DNA of 64,000 bases from Nocardia acidivorans NBRC 108247 (GTDB lineage: Bacteria; Actinomycetota; Actinomycetes; Mycobacteriales; Mycobacteriaceae): positions 62,001 through 126,000 of the forward strand of contig NZ_BDAW01000013.1 in assembly GCF_001625085.1 (NCBI RefSeq). Reading direction: 5' to 3'. The notes beneath the pieces are model-generated. The model was given only the letters and a program-made list of their open reading frames with translations. It had not been told where the DNA came from and did no database searches. A program made the translations under genes and the position numbers. Every line of letters starts with the position of its first letter. Positions within the stretch are counted from its first letter, which is position 1. Positions 53,786-61,718 of the stretch are shown in pieces.

Positions 53786-54250
53786 ATGCCCGAACTGGCA
53801 GGCATTCATCACATCAAGATCCCGGTCACCGATCTGGTGCGCTCGGTGCGCTGGTATCGCGAGGTGCTCGGTTACCGCCCGACCATGCAGTTCGATGACG
53901 ACGACGGGATGGTGCGCGGCGTCGCGGGCGAACTCCCCGGCATCAGCCCGTCCATGCTGTGCCTGCGCGAGAATCCGGCCGCCGCACAGGGATGCAAGGG
54001 GTTCGACCCGGTCAGCCTCGGTGCGCGGGGGCGGGACGATCTGGTGCGCTGGGCGGCGCATCTGGATGAGAACGGTGTCTCGCACTCCCCCGTGATCGAT
54101 GCCTCGGTCGGCTGGCTGCTGGTGTTCAACGATCCCGACGGACTGGATCTGCATATCTACACCTGGGACGAGCACAGCGCCGATGTCGCCGATCGCCCCG
54201 GCTACGGCACACCGATCGCCGATCCGAATTCCTGGCTCCCCGAACGCTGA
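53786..54250 (+). CDS. VOC (glyoxalase/dioxygenase) superfamily protein
   Basis: 154 aa with two beta-alpha-beta-beta-beta modules: GIHHIKIPVTDLVRSVRWYREVLGYRP and, at the end, GWLLVFNDPDGLDLHIYTWDEH. Candidate metal ligands are His near residue 7 and Glu/His in the second module (DLHIY). Substrate unknown. ATG 53786 follows GAGAAGG; GTG 53762 is an alternative start. Ends in a hairpin shared with the convergent MaoC gene. Confidence 0.85.
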   Translation: MPELAGIHHIKIPVTDLVRSVRWYREVLGYRPTMQFDDDDGMVRGVAGELPGISPSMLCLRENPAAAQGCKGFDPVSLGARGRDDLVRWAAHLDENGVSHSPVIDASVGWLLVFNDPDGLDLHIYTWDEHSADVADRPGYGTPIADPNSWLPER

Positions 54251-54285
54251 ATCGGCGTGGGCGCGAGAGGTTCTCACGCCGATTC
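54249..54285. terminator. Terminator hairpin between the VOC gene and the MaoC operon
   Basis: GAATCGGCGTG ... CACGCCGATTC, 11-base perfect stem with a 15-base loop, beginning in the VOC stop codon. Works for both convergent transcripts. Confidence 0.7.
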
Positions 54286-54290
54286 GGCAC

Positions 54291-54743
54291 TCAGGACAGG
54301 TAGCGGGCGATGCTCTCCGCGACACACGCGGGTTTGGCTTCGCCCTCGATCTCGACGGTGACCGTACGCTCGGCCTGCACGCCGCCCGCGATATCGGTCA
54401 CCGAATTCAGGGTGAATCGTCCTCGGATGCGACTGCCCACCGGCACCGGGTTGATGAAGCGAACCTTGTTGAGCCCGTAGTTGATTGCCATCCGAGCGCA
54501 GCTGACTTCCATCACCTGGGCGGTCATGGGCACCACCAGGGACAGTGTCAGGAACCCGTGTGCGATGGTGCGCCCGTACGGCCCCTGCGCCGCCCGCACC
54601 GGATCGACGTGAATCCACTGGTGATCGCCGGTGGCCTCGGCGAACTGGTCGATACGCCGCTGGTCCACGAGAAACCAATCACTGACACCGATTTCGGTGC
54701 CGGCCGCCGCGCGCAGCTGGTCGAAGGTGGCGAAGTCGATCAT
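54291..54743 (-). CDS. MaoC-like enoyl-CoA hydratase
   Basis: 150 aa hot-dog fold. The catalytic hydratase-2 motif is clear: QFAEATGDHQWIHVD (Asp/His dyad) followed by GPYGRTIAHGFLTLSL. It hydrates 2-enoyl-CoA to (R)-3-hydroxyacyl-CoA. The ATG overlaps the acyl-CoA ligase stop (ATGA). Last gene of the fatty-acid operon. Confidence 0.92.
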   Translation of the reverse strand: MIDFATFDQLRAAAGTEIGVSDWFLVDQRRIDQFAEATGDHQWIHVDPVRAAQGPYGRTIAHGFLTLSLVVPMTAQVMEVSCARMAINYGLNKVRFINPVPVGSRIRGRFTLNSVTDIAGGVQAERTVTVEIEGEAKPACVAESIARYLS

Positions 54744-56224
54744 GCGAAACGCTCCTTCAGTTCTCGCTTGAGGATCTTATGGGTCGGTCCGAGCGGGAGT
54801 TCGGTGAGGAATTCGACACGGCGCGGGTACTTGTAGCGCGCGACCTGCGCGCGGGCGTAATCGATCACCTCGTCTGCGGTGATCGGTTCCGCCGGGACGA
54901 CGACGGCCAGGATCTCCTCGCCGTAGTTGTCATCGGGTACGCCGATCACCGCGGCCTGGGCGATCTTGGGATGCCGCATGAGCGCGGCCTCCACCTCGGT
55001 CGGATACACATTGAAGCCGCCGCGGATGATCATCTCCTTGATGCGGTCGACAATGCGCAGGTAGCCGTCTTCATCCTTGGTGCCGAGGTCACCGGTGCGG
55101 AACCAACCGTCCACCATGACCTCCGCGGTGGCCTCGGGCCGCCCGGTATAGCCGCTGAACACATTGTGACCGCGCACCACCACCTCGCCGATACTCCCGG
55201 CGGGGAGCAGTTCGATGCGGTCGCGCACCTCGGGATCGGCGATCTCGGCGTCCACGCCCCAGACCGCGTGCCCGACCGTCCCGGCCCGCGCCCCGAGCTG
55301 CGGCTGGTTCACCGTGGCGGTGGGTGAGGTCTCCGAAAGTCCGTAGCCTTCCAGCACATTCGCGCCATAGACGCGTTCGAACTCCTCGAGCACCGAGGGC
55401 GGCAGGGCCGCGCCGCCGCTGATGCAGAGTTTGAGCTCGGGCAGCCGCTCGGCCTGTTTCGCCGCCTCCAGCAGCCCGAGGTACATGGTCGGGACCCCGT
55501 GGAAGGTATTGATGCGCTCGGCGTTCATCAGTCGAATCGCCTCTGCCGCATCGAATCTCGGCAGCAGCACCAGGGTCGCGCCGACTCGCCAGTGCGAGTT
55601 CATCGAGACGGTCTGCCCGAAGACGTGGAACAGCGGCAGTGCGCCCAGGGCGATATCGTCGCGATGCACCTCATTGGCGTCGAAGGCGTTCACCGTCGCG
55701 CACATGACCATATTGAGGTGACTCAGCTCCGCGCCCTTGGGCGTACCGGTGGTGCCGCTGGTGTAGAACACCACCGCGGTATCGAGCGGACTGCGGGAAA
55801 CGGACGTCGCAATGGCTTCGCCGACAAGTTCTTTCGGGCTCACACAGCGAATCCCGGCGGCCTCCGCCGCGGCCGTGCCGACCGGAGCCACCATATCGTG
55901 GCAGATGAGCAGCGTCGCACCGCTGTCCCGCAGCACATATTCGGCCTCGGGAGCGGTGAGCAGCAGATGCACCGGCACCACCGTCGCGCCCGCCGCGAGA
56001 ATCGCGAAGTAGGCACGAGGGAAGTCCGCGGTATTGGGTCCCATCAGCGCGACCCGATCCCCGGGCCGCACGCCGAGCGCGATGAGCGCTCCGGCCTGTT
56101 CGCGGGCCTGCCGCCACAGGTCAGCGAACGTAATCCGTTGCGCCCCTTCGATCAAGGCGAGGTGGTCGGGGCGTCGCCGCGCCGGTTCGGCGAGAATGCT
56201 GGCCAGGGAGAGAGTCGCGTTCAT
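54740..56224 (-). CDS. Acyl-CoA synthetase (AMP-forming), FadD type
   Basis: 494 aa. ANL-family motifs: VFYTSGTTGTPKGAELSH (P-loop), LCISGGAALPPSVLEEFE, EGYGLSETSP, WFRTGDLGTKDEDGYLRIVDRIKEMIIRGGFNVYPTEVE and the C-terminal catalytic Lys in GPTHKILKRELK. Activates a fatty or aromatic acid as acyl-CoA; chain length not deducible. Placed 35 bases after the acyl-CoA dehydrogenase and overlapping the hydratase. Confidence 0.94.
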   Translation of the reverse strand: MNATLSLASILAEPARRRPDHLALIEGAQRITFADLWRQAREQAGALIALGVRPGDRVALMGPNTADFPRAYFAILAAGATVVPVHLLLTAPEAEYVLRDSGATLLICHDMVAPVGTAAAEAAGIRCVSPKELVGEAIATSVSRSPLDTAVVFYTSGTTGTPKGAELSHLNMVMCATVNAFDANEVHRDDIALGALPLFHVFGQTVSMNSHWRVGATLVLLPRFDAAEAIRLMNAERINTFHGVPTMYLGLLEAAKQAERLPELKLCISGGAALPPSVLEEFERVYGANVLEGYGLSETSPTATVNQPQLGARAGTVGHAVWGVDAEIADPEVRDRIELLPAGSIGEVVVRGHNVFSGYTGRPEATAEVMVDGWFRTGDLGTKDEDGYLRIVDRIKEMIIRGGFNVYPTEVEAALMRHPKIAQAAVIGVPDDNYGEEILAVVVPAEPITADEVIDYARAQVARYKYPRRVEFLTELPLGPTHKILKRELKERFA

Positions 56225-56259
56225 GGAGACCTCGGGGTCGGAGCGATAGTGGATGCGGG

Positions 56260-57417
56260 TTATAGCCCCATGTCCTTGGCGATGATCATCTTCATGACCT
56301 CGCTGGTGCCGCCGTAGATGCGGTTCACGCGGTTGTCCGCGTAGAGGCGGGCGATCGGGTATTCGTTGATGAACCCGTAGCCCCCGTGCAGTTGCAGGCA
56401 GCGGTCGATGACGCGCGCGGCGACCTCGGTGCAGAACAGCTTGGCGGAGGCGGCATCGGCCGGGGTGAGGGTTCCGGCGTCCAGTGCCTCGAGCCCGCGA
56501 TCCACCACGGCCTCGGCGGCGTCGACCTCGGCCTGACAGGCGGCCAGCTCGAACTTGGTGTTCTGGAAGCTGGCGACCGGCTGCCCGAAGACATTGCGCT
56601 GCTTGGTGTATTCCTTGGCGAACGCGATGGCGGCGGTGGCCTGCGCGTACGCGCCGACGGCAATGGAGAGCCGCTCCTGTGGCAGGTTGAGGCCGAGGTA
56701 CCGGAAGCCCTTGTTCTCCTCACCGAGCAGATCCTCCACCGGCACCCGCACATCGGTGAAGTTCAGTTCGGCGGTATCGGAGGTCTTGAGCCCCAGCTTG
56801 TCCAGCTTGCGACCCACGACATAACCGGGCGACTTGGTATCCACCATGAACAGCGAAATGCCATGGCGGCGATCGTTTTCCAGCGGCGCGGCGGTGCGGG
56901 CGCAGACGATCACCCGATCGGCGTGCACGCCGCCGGTGATGAAAGTCTTGGACCCGTTCAGCACATAGTGCGTGCCGTCCTCGGAAAGCTTTGCGGTGGT
57001 GCGCATTCCGGCCAGATCCGAACCGGTGCCGGGCTCGGTCATGGCAATGGCGAACATGATCTCACCGCTCACGAAGCCCGGGAGCATGCGCTCCTTCTGC
57101 TCCTGGGTGGCCAGCATCTTCAGGTACGGCAGGCACAGGCCCACGTGCACGCTGGAGCCGCCGAAGGAGACGGCCGCGCGGGCGCACTCCTCGATGAGAA
57201 TGGTCTGGAACTTGAAGGATTCGATCCCCGCGCCGCCGAACTCCTCCGGCACCTCGATACCGAAGACGCCGAGTTCGGCCAGCTTGTAGTAGAAGTCGCG
57301 CGGCACGATGCCCGCCTCGTACCACCGGTCGTAATGCGGTGCGACCTCCGATTCGATGAAGGCGCGCACCGTCTTACGAAAGGCGTCGTGATCGGCGTCG
57401 AAAACTGTTCTCTGCAT
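56260..57417 (-). CDS. Acyl-CoA dehydrogenase (1)
   Basis: 385 aa FAD enzyme introducing the 2,3 double bond. Signatures: FAIAMTEPGTGSDLAGMRTTA (substrate/FAD), LNGSKTFITGG, and the C-terminal LQLHGGYGFINEYPIARLYADNRVNRIYGGTSEVMKMIIAKDMGL (with the conserved GGTSE). It resembles long-chain-type FadE proteins. Second of two dehydrogenases in the operon; 22 bases after the SDR gene. Confidence 0.94.
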   Translation of the reverse strand: MQRTVFDADHDAFRKTVRAFIESEVAPHYDRWYEAGIVPRDFYYKLAELGVFGIEVPEEFGGAGIESFKFQTILIEECARAAVSFGGSSVHVGLCLPYLKMLATQEQKERMLPGFVSGEIMFAIAMTEPGTGSDLAGMRTTAKLSEDGTHYVLNGSKTFITGGVHADRVIVCARTAAPLENDRRHGISLFMVDTKSPGYVVGRKLDKLGLKTSDTAELNFTDVRVPVEDLLGEENKGFRYLGLNLPQERLSIAVGAYAQATAAIAFAKEYTKQRNVFGQPVASFQNTKFELAACQAEVDAAEAVVDRGLEALDAGTLTPADAASAKLFCTEVAARVIDRCLQLHGGYGFINEYPIARLYADNRVNRIYGGTSEVMKMIIAKDMGL

Positions 57418-57439
57418 TGTTCTTCAGTCTTTCCGATAG

Positions 57440-58192
57440 TCAGAGCTTGCGGCCGCCGTCGACGTAGATCGTCTGGCCGGTGACGAAAGAGGAGTCCTCG
57501 GAGGCCAGGAACGACACCACATTGGCGATATCCTCGGGCTGGCCGACCCGGCGCAGCGGGGTGACTTCCGCTGCGGCCTTACGGAATTCGGCCGGATCCA
57601 CCCCCACGCGGGCGGCGGTGGCATCGGTCATATCGGTGACGATGAAACCGGGCGCGACCGCGTTCACATTGATGCCGTAGGGCCCGAGTTCGATGGCCAG
57701 CGTCCGGGTGAAGCCCTGAATGCCCATCTTGGCCGCCGAGTAATTGGCCTGCCCGCGGCTGCCCAGCGCGGACACGCTGGAGGTGTTCACGATCTTGCCG
57801 GACTTCTGCTTCACCATGTACCGCTGCGCCGCCCGGCTGCACAGGAACGCGCCGCGCAGATGCACCGACATGACGGTGTCCCAGTCCTCGACCGACATCT
57901 TGAACAGCAGGTTGTCGCGCAGTACACCGGCGTTGTTGACCAGCACATCGACCGAACCCAGTTCCGCCACAACGCGTTCGAACGCGGCGTCGACGGAAGC
58001 CTCATCGGCGACATTGCAGCCCACCGCGATGGCCTTGCCGCCGGCGGCGACAATGGCGTCGACGGCGGTCTTACAGGCGGCCTCGTCCAGATCGGCGATC
58101 ACCACGGTGAACCCGTCGGCCGCGAGCCGCGAGGCGGTGGCCGCCCCGATTCCGCGCGCCGCGCCCGTGACGAATGCAACCTTCGAAGTCAT
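57440..58192 (-). CDS. SDR family reductase/3-hydroxyacyl dehydrogenase (FabG-like)
   Basis: 250 aa classical short-chain dehydrogenase. Cofactor motif VTGAARGIGAATASRLA (residues ~8-24), NNAGVLRDNLLFKM, catalytic Ser in NTSSVSALGSRGQANYSAAK with Tyr-x3-Lys, and YVDGGRKL at the end. In this operon it likely oxidises the 3-hydroxyacyl-CoA made by the MaoC hydratase. AAGGAG precedes the ATG. Confidence 0.93.
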   Translation of the reverse strand: MTSKVAFVTGAARGIGAATASRLAADGFTVVIADLDEAACKTAVDAIVAAGGKAIAVGCNVADEASVDAAFERVVAELGSVDVLVNNAGVLRDNLLFKMSVEDWDTVMSVHLRGAFLCSRAAQRYMVKQKSGKIVNTSSVSALGSRGQANYSAAKMGIQGFTRTLAIELGPYGINVNAVAPGFIVTDMTDATAARVGVDPAEFRKAAAEVTPLRRVGQPEDIANVVSFLASEDSSFVTGQTIYVDGGRKL

Positions 58193-58222
58193 ACAAAACT
58201 CCTTGTCAGCGTGAGTGTTTGA

Positions 58223-59374
58223 TCAGTTGAAGGCGTTCACGCCGGTGAGGGCGCGTCCGATGAGCAGCTTCTGAATCTGGCTGGTGCCCTCGTACAGCGT
58301 GAGCACCCGGGCGTCGCGCAGGTATTTGGCGGCCGGGAATTCGTCGATGTACCCGTATCCGCCGAAGACCTGAATGGCATTGTTCGCCGCCTTGACCGCG
58401 GCCTCGCTGGCGAACAGTTTGGCGACCGAGGCTTCGGTGCCGAACGGTTTACCGCGCTCCACCAGGTCGGCGACCCGCCAGGCGAGCAGCCGTGCCGCCT
58501 CGACGTCGACGGCGATATCGGCGAGCAGTTCCTGAACCAGCTGATAGGAGGCAATGGGCTTGCCGAACTGCTCGCGCTCCCGAGCGTATTTCACCGCGGC
58601 CTCGAGGCAGCCCCGGGCGACGCCGACACATCCGGCGGCCACGCCCATTCGCCCCTTGTCGAGTGCGGCCATGGCGATTGTGAAGCCCCGACCTTCGTCG
58701 CCGAGGCGCGCGGAGTCCGGCACCCGCACCTGATCGAGCACGAGTTCGGCGGTGGCCTGACCGCGCAATCCGAGCTTGCCTTTGATCTCGGTGCGGGTGA
58801 ACCCGGGCGCATCGGTGGGCACCAGGAAGGCGGTCACACCCCGCGGCCCGGCTCCGCCGCTGCGCGCGAAGACGATCGCCACATCGGCCCAGGTGCCATT
58901 GGTGATGAAGATCTTCGTACCCGAGAGGAGCCAATCATCGCCGTCCCGAACGGCTTTGGCGGTGAGGTTGCCCGCATCGGAGCCGGTCTCGGGTTCGGTG
59001 AGCGCGAAGCAGCCCAGCGCCTGCCCGGAACACAAGCGCGGCAACCACTCTCGCTTCTGCTCGGCGCTGCCGTAGGTCTTGATGGATTTGCTCACCAATC
59101 CGAGTGAGACCGAGACGATCCCGCGCACCGAACTGTCGCCGCGCCCGAGTTCCTCGAGGAGCAGGCAGTAGTCCAGGGCGGTGCCGCCGGAGCCGCCGTA
59201 CTCCTCGGGAATCTCGATGCCGAGGAAGCCCATCTCGCCGAGTTTGCCGACGATGGCGGTGTCCACCGATTCTTCGCGATCCCAGGCGGCGGCGAAGGGG
59301 ACGACCTCTTTGTCCACCCAGGCGCGGGCGACCTCGCGGAGTGCGCGTTGTGCCTCGCCGAGCTCGAAGTCCAT
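58223..59374 (-). CDS. Acyl-CoA dehydrogenase (2)
   Basis: 383 aa; CFALTEPETGSDAGNLTAKA, LSGTKIFITNG, and C-terminal NAIQVFGGYGYIDEFPAAKYLRDARVLTLYEGTSQIQKLLIGRAL with EGTSQIQ, typical of short/branched-chain type dehydrogenases. First gene of the operon; ATG follows AGGAG, and the presumed TetR operator lies right before it. Having two different dehydrogenases suggests the operon degrades a specific, perhaps branched, acid (inference). Confidence 0.94.
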   Translation of the reverse strand: MDFELGEAQRALREVARAWVDKEVVPFAAAWDREESVDTAIVGKLGEMGFLGIEIPEEYGGSGGTALDYCLLLEELGRGDSSVRGIVSVSLGLVSKSIKTYGSAEQKREWLPRLCSGQALGCFALTEPETGSDAGNLTAKAVRDGDDWLLSGTKIFITNGTWADVAIVFARSGGAGPRGVTAFLVPTDAPGFTRTEIKGKLGLRGQATAELVLDQVRVPDSARLGDEGRGFTIAMAALDKGRMGVAAGCVGVARGCLEAAVKYAREREQFGKPIASYQLVQELLADIAVDVEAARLLAWRVADLVERGKPFGTEASVAKLFASEAAVKAANNAIQVFGGYGYIDEFPAAKYLRDARVLTLYEGTSQIQKLLIGRALTGVNAFN

Positions 59375-59385
59375 GCTGAATGGCT

Positions 59386-59440
59386 CCTAACCAAACGTTG
59401 TTAGGTTTATGCCTGCGAAACTATCCTAACGGTGTTCGGT
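59386..59440. promoter_or_regulatory. Probable TetR operator in the divergent promoter region
   Basis: CCTAAC-N8-GTTAGG at 59386-59405 is a perfect inverted repeat; a half site CCTAAC recurs at 59425. It lies between the acyl-CoA dehydrogenase start and the tetR start, abutting the ribosome site of the former. Typical of an autoregulated FadR-like TetR system. Confidence 0.6.
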
Positions 59441-59470
59441 TTTTCAAGACCCGGGTGATAACTTCGACCA

Positions 59471-60103
59471 ATGGCCAGACCGAAGGTGCCGCTGCTGAGT
59501 CGCGAACGCATTCGCGATGCCGCGCTGACCCTGGTCGATCGGGACGGGCTGGCCGAGCTGTCCATGCGCAAGCTCGCGGCCGAACTGGGTGTGCAGGCCG
59601 CCTCGCTGTACGGGCACTACCCCACCAAGGACGATCTCCTCGATGACATCGCCGCCGGAATCATGAGCCGGGTCGACACCTCGGCGTTCGAATCCGGGGA
59701 TTGGCAGCACGGGTTGATGTCCTGGGCGCGGTCCTACCGCGATGAACTCGTCGCCCACCCCAACTTCGTGCCCTATCTGGCGGCCGGTCCGGGCAAGCGG
59801 GATGAGAACCTGAGGCACGCCGACGCCGTCCACGGCGGATTGGTCGGCGCGGGCTGGCCGCCGCGCGAAGCCACCATGATCGGCGCGGCCACCCGCTATC
59901 TGGTCATGGGCGCGACCATCGGCTCCTTCTCCCGCGGTTTCGTCGATGACGTGCAGGTTTACCGCGACCGCTACCCGCACTTGGAGCAGGCGCATCTGCT
60001 GCGCGCCCGCGCCGACGAGATCGATTCCGAGAGTTTCGAATTGGCCCTGACCGCCTTCGTCGACGGCCTCACGGCCCGTTTCCCGGAGCGGGTAAGCGAG
60101 TAG
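59471..60103 (+). CDS. TetR/AcrR family transcriptional regulator
   Basis: 210 aa. N-terminal helix-turn-helix: SRERIRDAALTLVDRDGLAELSMRKLAAELGVQAASLYGHYPTKDDLLDDIA; C-terminal all-helical ligand domain of the TetR class-C type. Divergent from the fatty-acid operon with an inverted repeat between them, so it most likely represses that operon and itself, relieved by an acyl-CoA or related compound (inference). Confidence 0.92.
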   Translation: MARPKVPLLSRERIRDAALTLVDRDGLAELSMRKLAAELGVQAASLYGHYPTKDDLLDDIAAGIMSRVDTSAFESGDWQHGLMSWARSYRDELVAHPNFVPYLAAGPGKRDENLRHADAVHGGLVGAGWPPREATMIGAATRYLVMGATIGSFSRGFVDDVQVYRDRYPHLEQAHLLRARADEIDSESFELALTAFVDGLTARFPERVSE

Positions 60104-60111
60104 TACTTGAT

Positions 60112-60137
60112 CTTTCGTACGATTCATCGGACGAAAG
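60112..60137 (+). terminator. Hairpin between tetR and the PGRP gene
   Basis: CTTTCGT ... ACGAAAG, seven-base arms with a 12-base loop, nine bases after the tetR stop and 13 bases before the next GTG. It could end tetR transcription or be a control site of the amidase gene. Confidence 0.4.
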
Positions 60138-60150
60138 AGCGAGGGCTGAA

Positions 60151-61188
60151 GTGACACAGAACAATCGAATCGATCGCCGCACACTGCTCACGGGGGCCGC
60201 CGCCGTAGCGGCGGCCGGAATGCTCGGGGCGCGTGGCAGCGCGGACGCTGGGCCGACAGAGGGAACCGACTGCAAAGGCGGACTTTTCACCGCTTTGAAA
60301 GACACGGATGCGACCGCGAAACCCGCGTCGGTGCGATTCCGGGTGGCGGGCGCCTGGACCGATCCGGTGCCGGTACTCCGCACCGCCCACGGACGTGATG
60401 ACCGCCCGGGCAAGCTCTCGGAAATCGTGCCGATCCCGGCCGGAGCCGACAGGGTCGACGTGATCGCCGAGAACATCACGCTCCCCGGCGTTTTCGCCCC
60501 GGTGACAGCACAGCCCTTCAAAACCCCGGTAACCACCTCCTACGCCTGGGGTTTCCCGGCGGTCACCCGCTCCGGCTGGGGCGCGGACGAATCCCTCCAA
60601 ACCTGGGGTGAACCGGAATACTCACCGGCCCAGGTGATTACCGTGCACCACACCCAGATCCCCACGGGCGCGGAGTACGACGACTACCGCGACGCAGTCC
60701 GCGGTGTCTACCGTTTCCACGCCCTCCCGGACCCGGACGGCCAGGGCTGGGGCGACCTCGGCTACCACCTCATGATCGACCCCAACGGCGTCATCTACTC
60801 CGCTCGCCATCCGGGTACCGACGACGCCCCCATCTTCAAGCCGGGCACCGACCTGAAGCCCGGCGCGGAAGTCGTCACGGCGGGCCATGTGCGCGGCGCG
60901 AATTCGGGAAACATCGGCATCTGCCTGATCGGCGACTTCAGCCATACGCTTCCGAGCAAGGCGGCGCTGCACAGCCTGGACATAGTGCTGACCCGCCTCT
61001 GCACCGGACTGGGCATCCACCCCTTCGCGCAAGTCAACTACGTCAATCCGGCGAATGGCATTACCGCGACCAAGCCTGCGGTCTCCGGGCATGGCGACTG
61101 GCAAGACATTTGCGGCGAGACCAGTTGCCCGGGGGATTTTCTGCATACCGTTCTCCCTCTTCTCACCGCGCTGTCCCAGCTCGGCTGA
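60151..61188 (+). CDS. Tat-exported peptidoglycan recognition protein / N-acetylmuramoyl-L-alanine amidase
   Basis: 345 aa. Twin-arginine signal RRTLLTGAAAVAAAGMLG (residues 9-26). The C-terminal half is a PGRP/amidase_2 domain: GWGADESLQTWG, VITVHHTQIPTG (zinc His), GYHLMIDPNGVIYSARHPG, and AVSGHGDWQDICGETSCPGDFLH with a further His and the Cys of the family. The N-terminal ~110 residues are a separate beta-rich domain. Amidases cut the MurNAc-L-Ala bond. Start GTG 60151. Confidence 0.9.
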   Translation: MTQNNRIDRRTLLTGAAAVAAAGMLGARGSADAGPTEGTDCKGGLFTALKDTDATAKPASVRFRVAGAWTDPVPVLRTAHGRDDRPGKLSEIVPIPAGADRVDVIAENITLPGVFAPVTAQPFKTPVTTSYAWGFPAVTRSGWGADESLQTWGEPEYSPAQVITVHHTQIPTGAEYDDYRDAVRGVYRFHALPDPDGQGWGDLGYHLMIDPNGVIYSARHPGTDDAPIFKPGTDLKPGAEVVTAGHVRGANSGNIGICLIGDFSHTLPSKAALHSLDIVLTRLCTGLGIHPFAQVNYVNPANGITATKPAVSGHGDWQDICGETSCPGDFLHTVLPLLTALSQLG

Positions 61189-61296
61189 GGTTGCCCTGTT
61201 GGTGGTACTGGAGTTCTGTGGCCGACCCATGTGCCCGGTCGATTCGCGGATGGTTTTGCTCTGCTCAACCGGGCTGCAAAGCAGAACTGGCATAGC

Positions 61297-61412
61297 TGGT
61301 TACTTCGTCTGCCGTACCCGGCTTTCGCTCCCCCCTTGGGAGCCGCGCTCTCACGACCCAGCCTGGCTGGATGGCCGTGGGAGCCTTCAGAAACACAAAC
61401 CCAAAGACCTGG
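61297..61412 (+). repeat. Left arm of a large imperfect inverted repeat
   Basis: Roughly 115 bases starting near TTCGTCTGCCGTACCCGGC, through GGGAGCCGCGCTCTCACG, to CCGTGGGAGCCTTCAGAA. Pairs with 61503-61624 in opposite orientation at about 75-80% identity by eye. The frames across both arms give similar peptides (ERESAAP), but no real gene is evident. Confidence 0.75.
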
Positions 61413-61502
61413 ACCGTCGATCAGGGGGTACTCACGCAGGGGAAACCGGGCGCAATCCTGCACCAGGACCTGAGGACGCGATATCGGGCGTATTGCCGTT
61501 CT

Positions 61503-61624
61503 TGCTCTTTGGTCTTTTGTCGTGTTGGTTCTGAAGGTTCCCACGGCCGGTCGACCGGGCTGGAACGTGAGAGCGCGGCTCCCAACTGGGGGGACCTGAA
61601 GCCGGGTACGGCAGACGAGGTTCC
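61503..61624 (-). repeat. Right arm of the large imperfect inverted repeat
   Basis: Contains TTCTGAAGGTTCCCACGGCC, CGTGAGAGCGCGGCTCCC and GCCGGGTACGGCAGACGAGG, the complement of the left arm with scattered changes. About 90 bases of unrelated DNA separate the arms. Flanks the 3' end of the DUF222-HNH gene. Confidence 0.75.
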
Positions 61625-61718
61625 CACTCTGAAAATTCGTGGCATTCTTCCGAACCCCGCTGGAACGTAATGTCCCGCAGGGTATTCGGCTACGAAGGCC
61701 CCGGGTACCTGCCGGATG

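Noticed and set aside
61038..61544. Overlapping plus and minus frames across the inverted repeat as real genes
   Set aside because: Codon use is poor, they overlap the amidase gene end, and the shared peptide arises from the repeat arms themselves.
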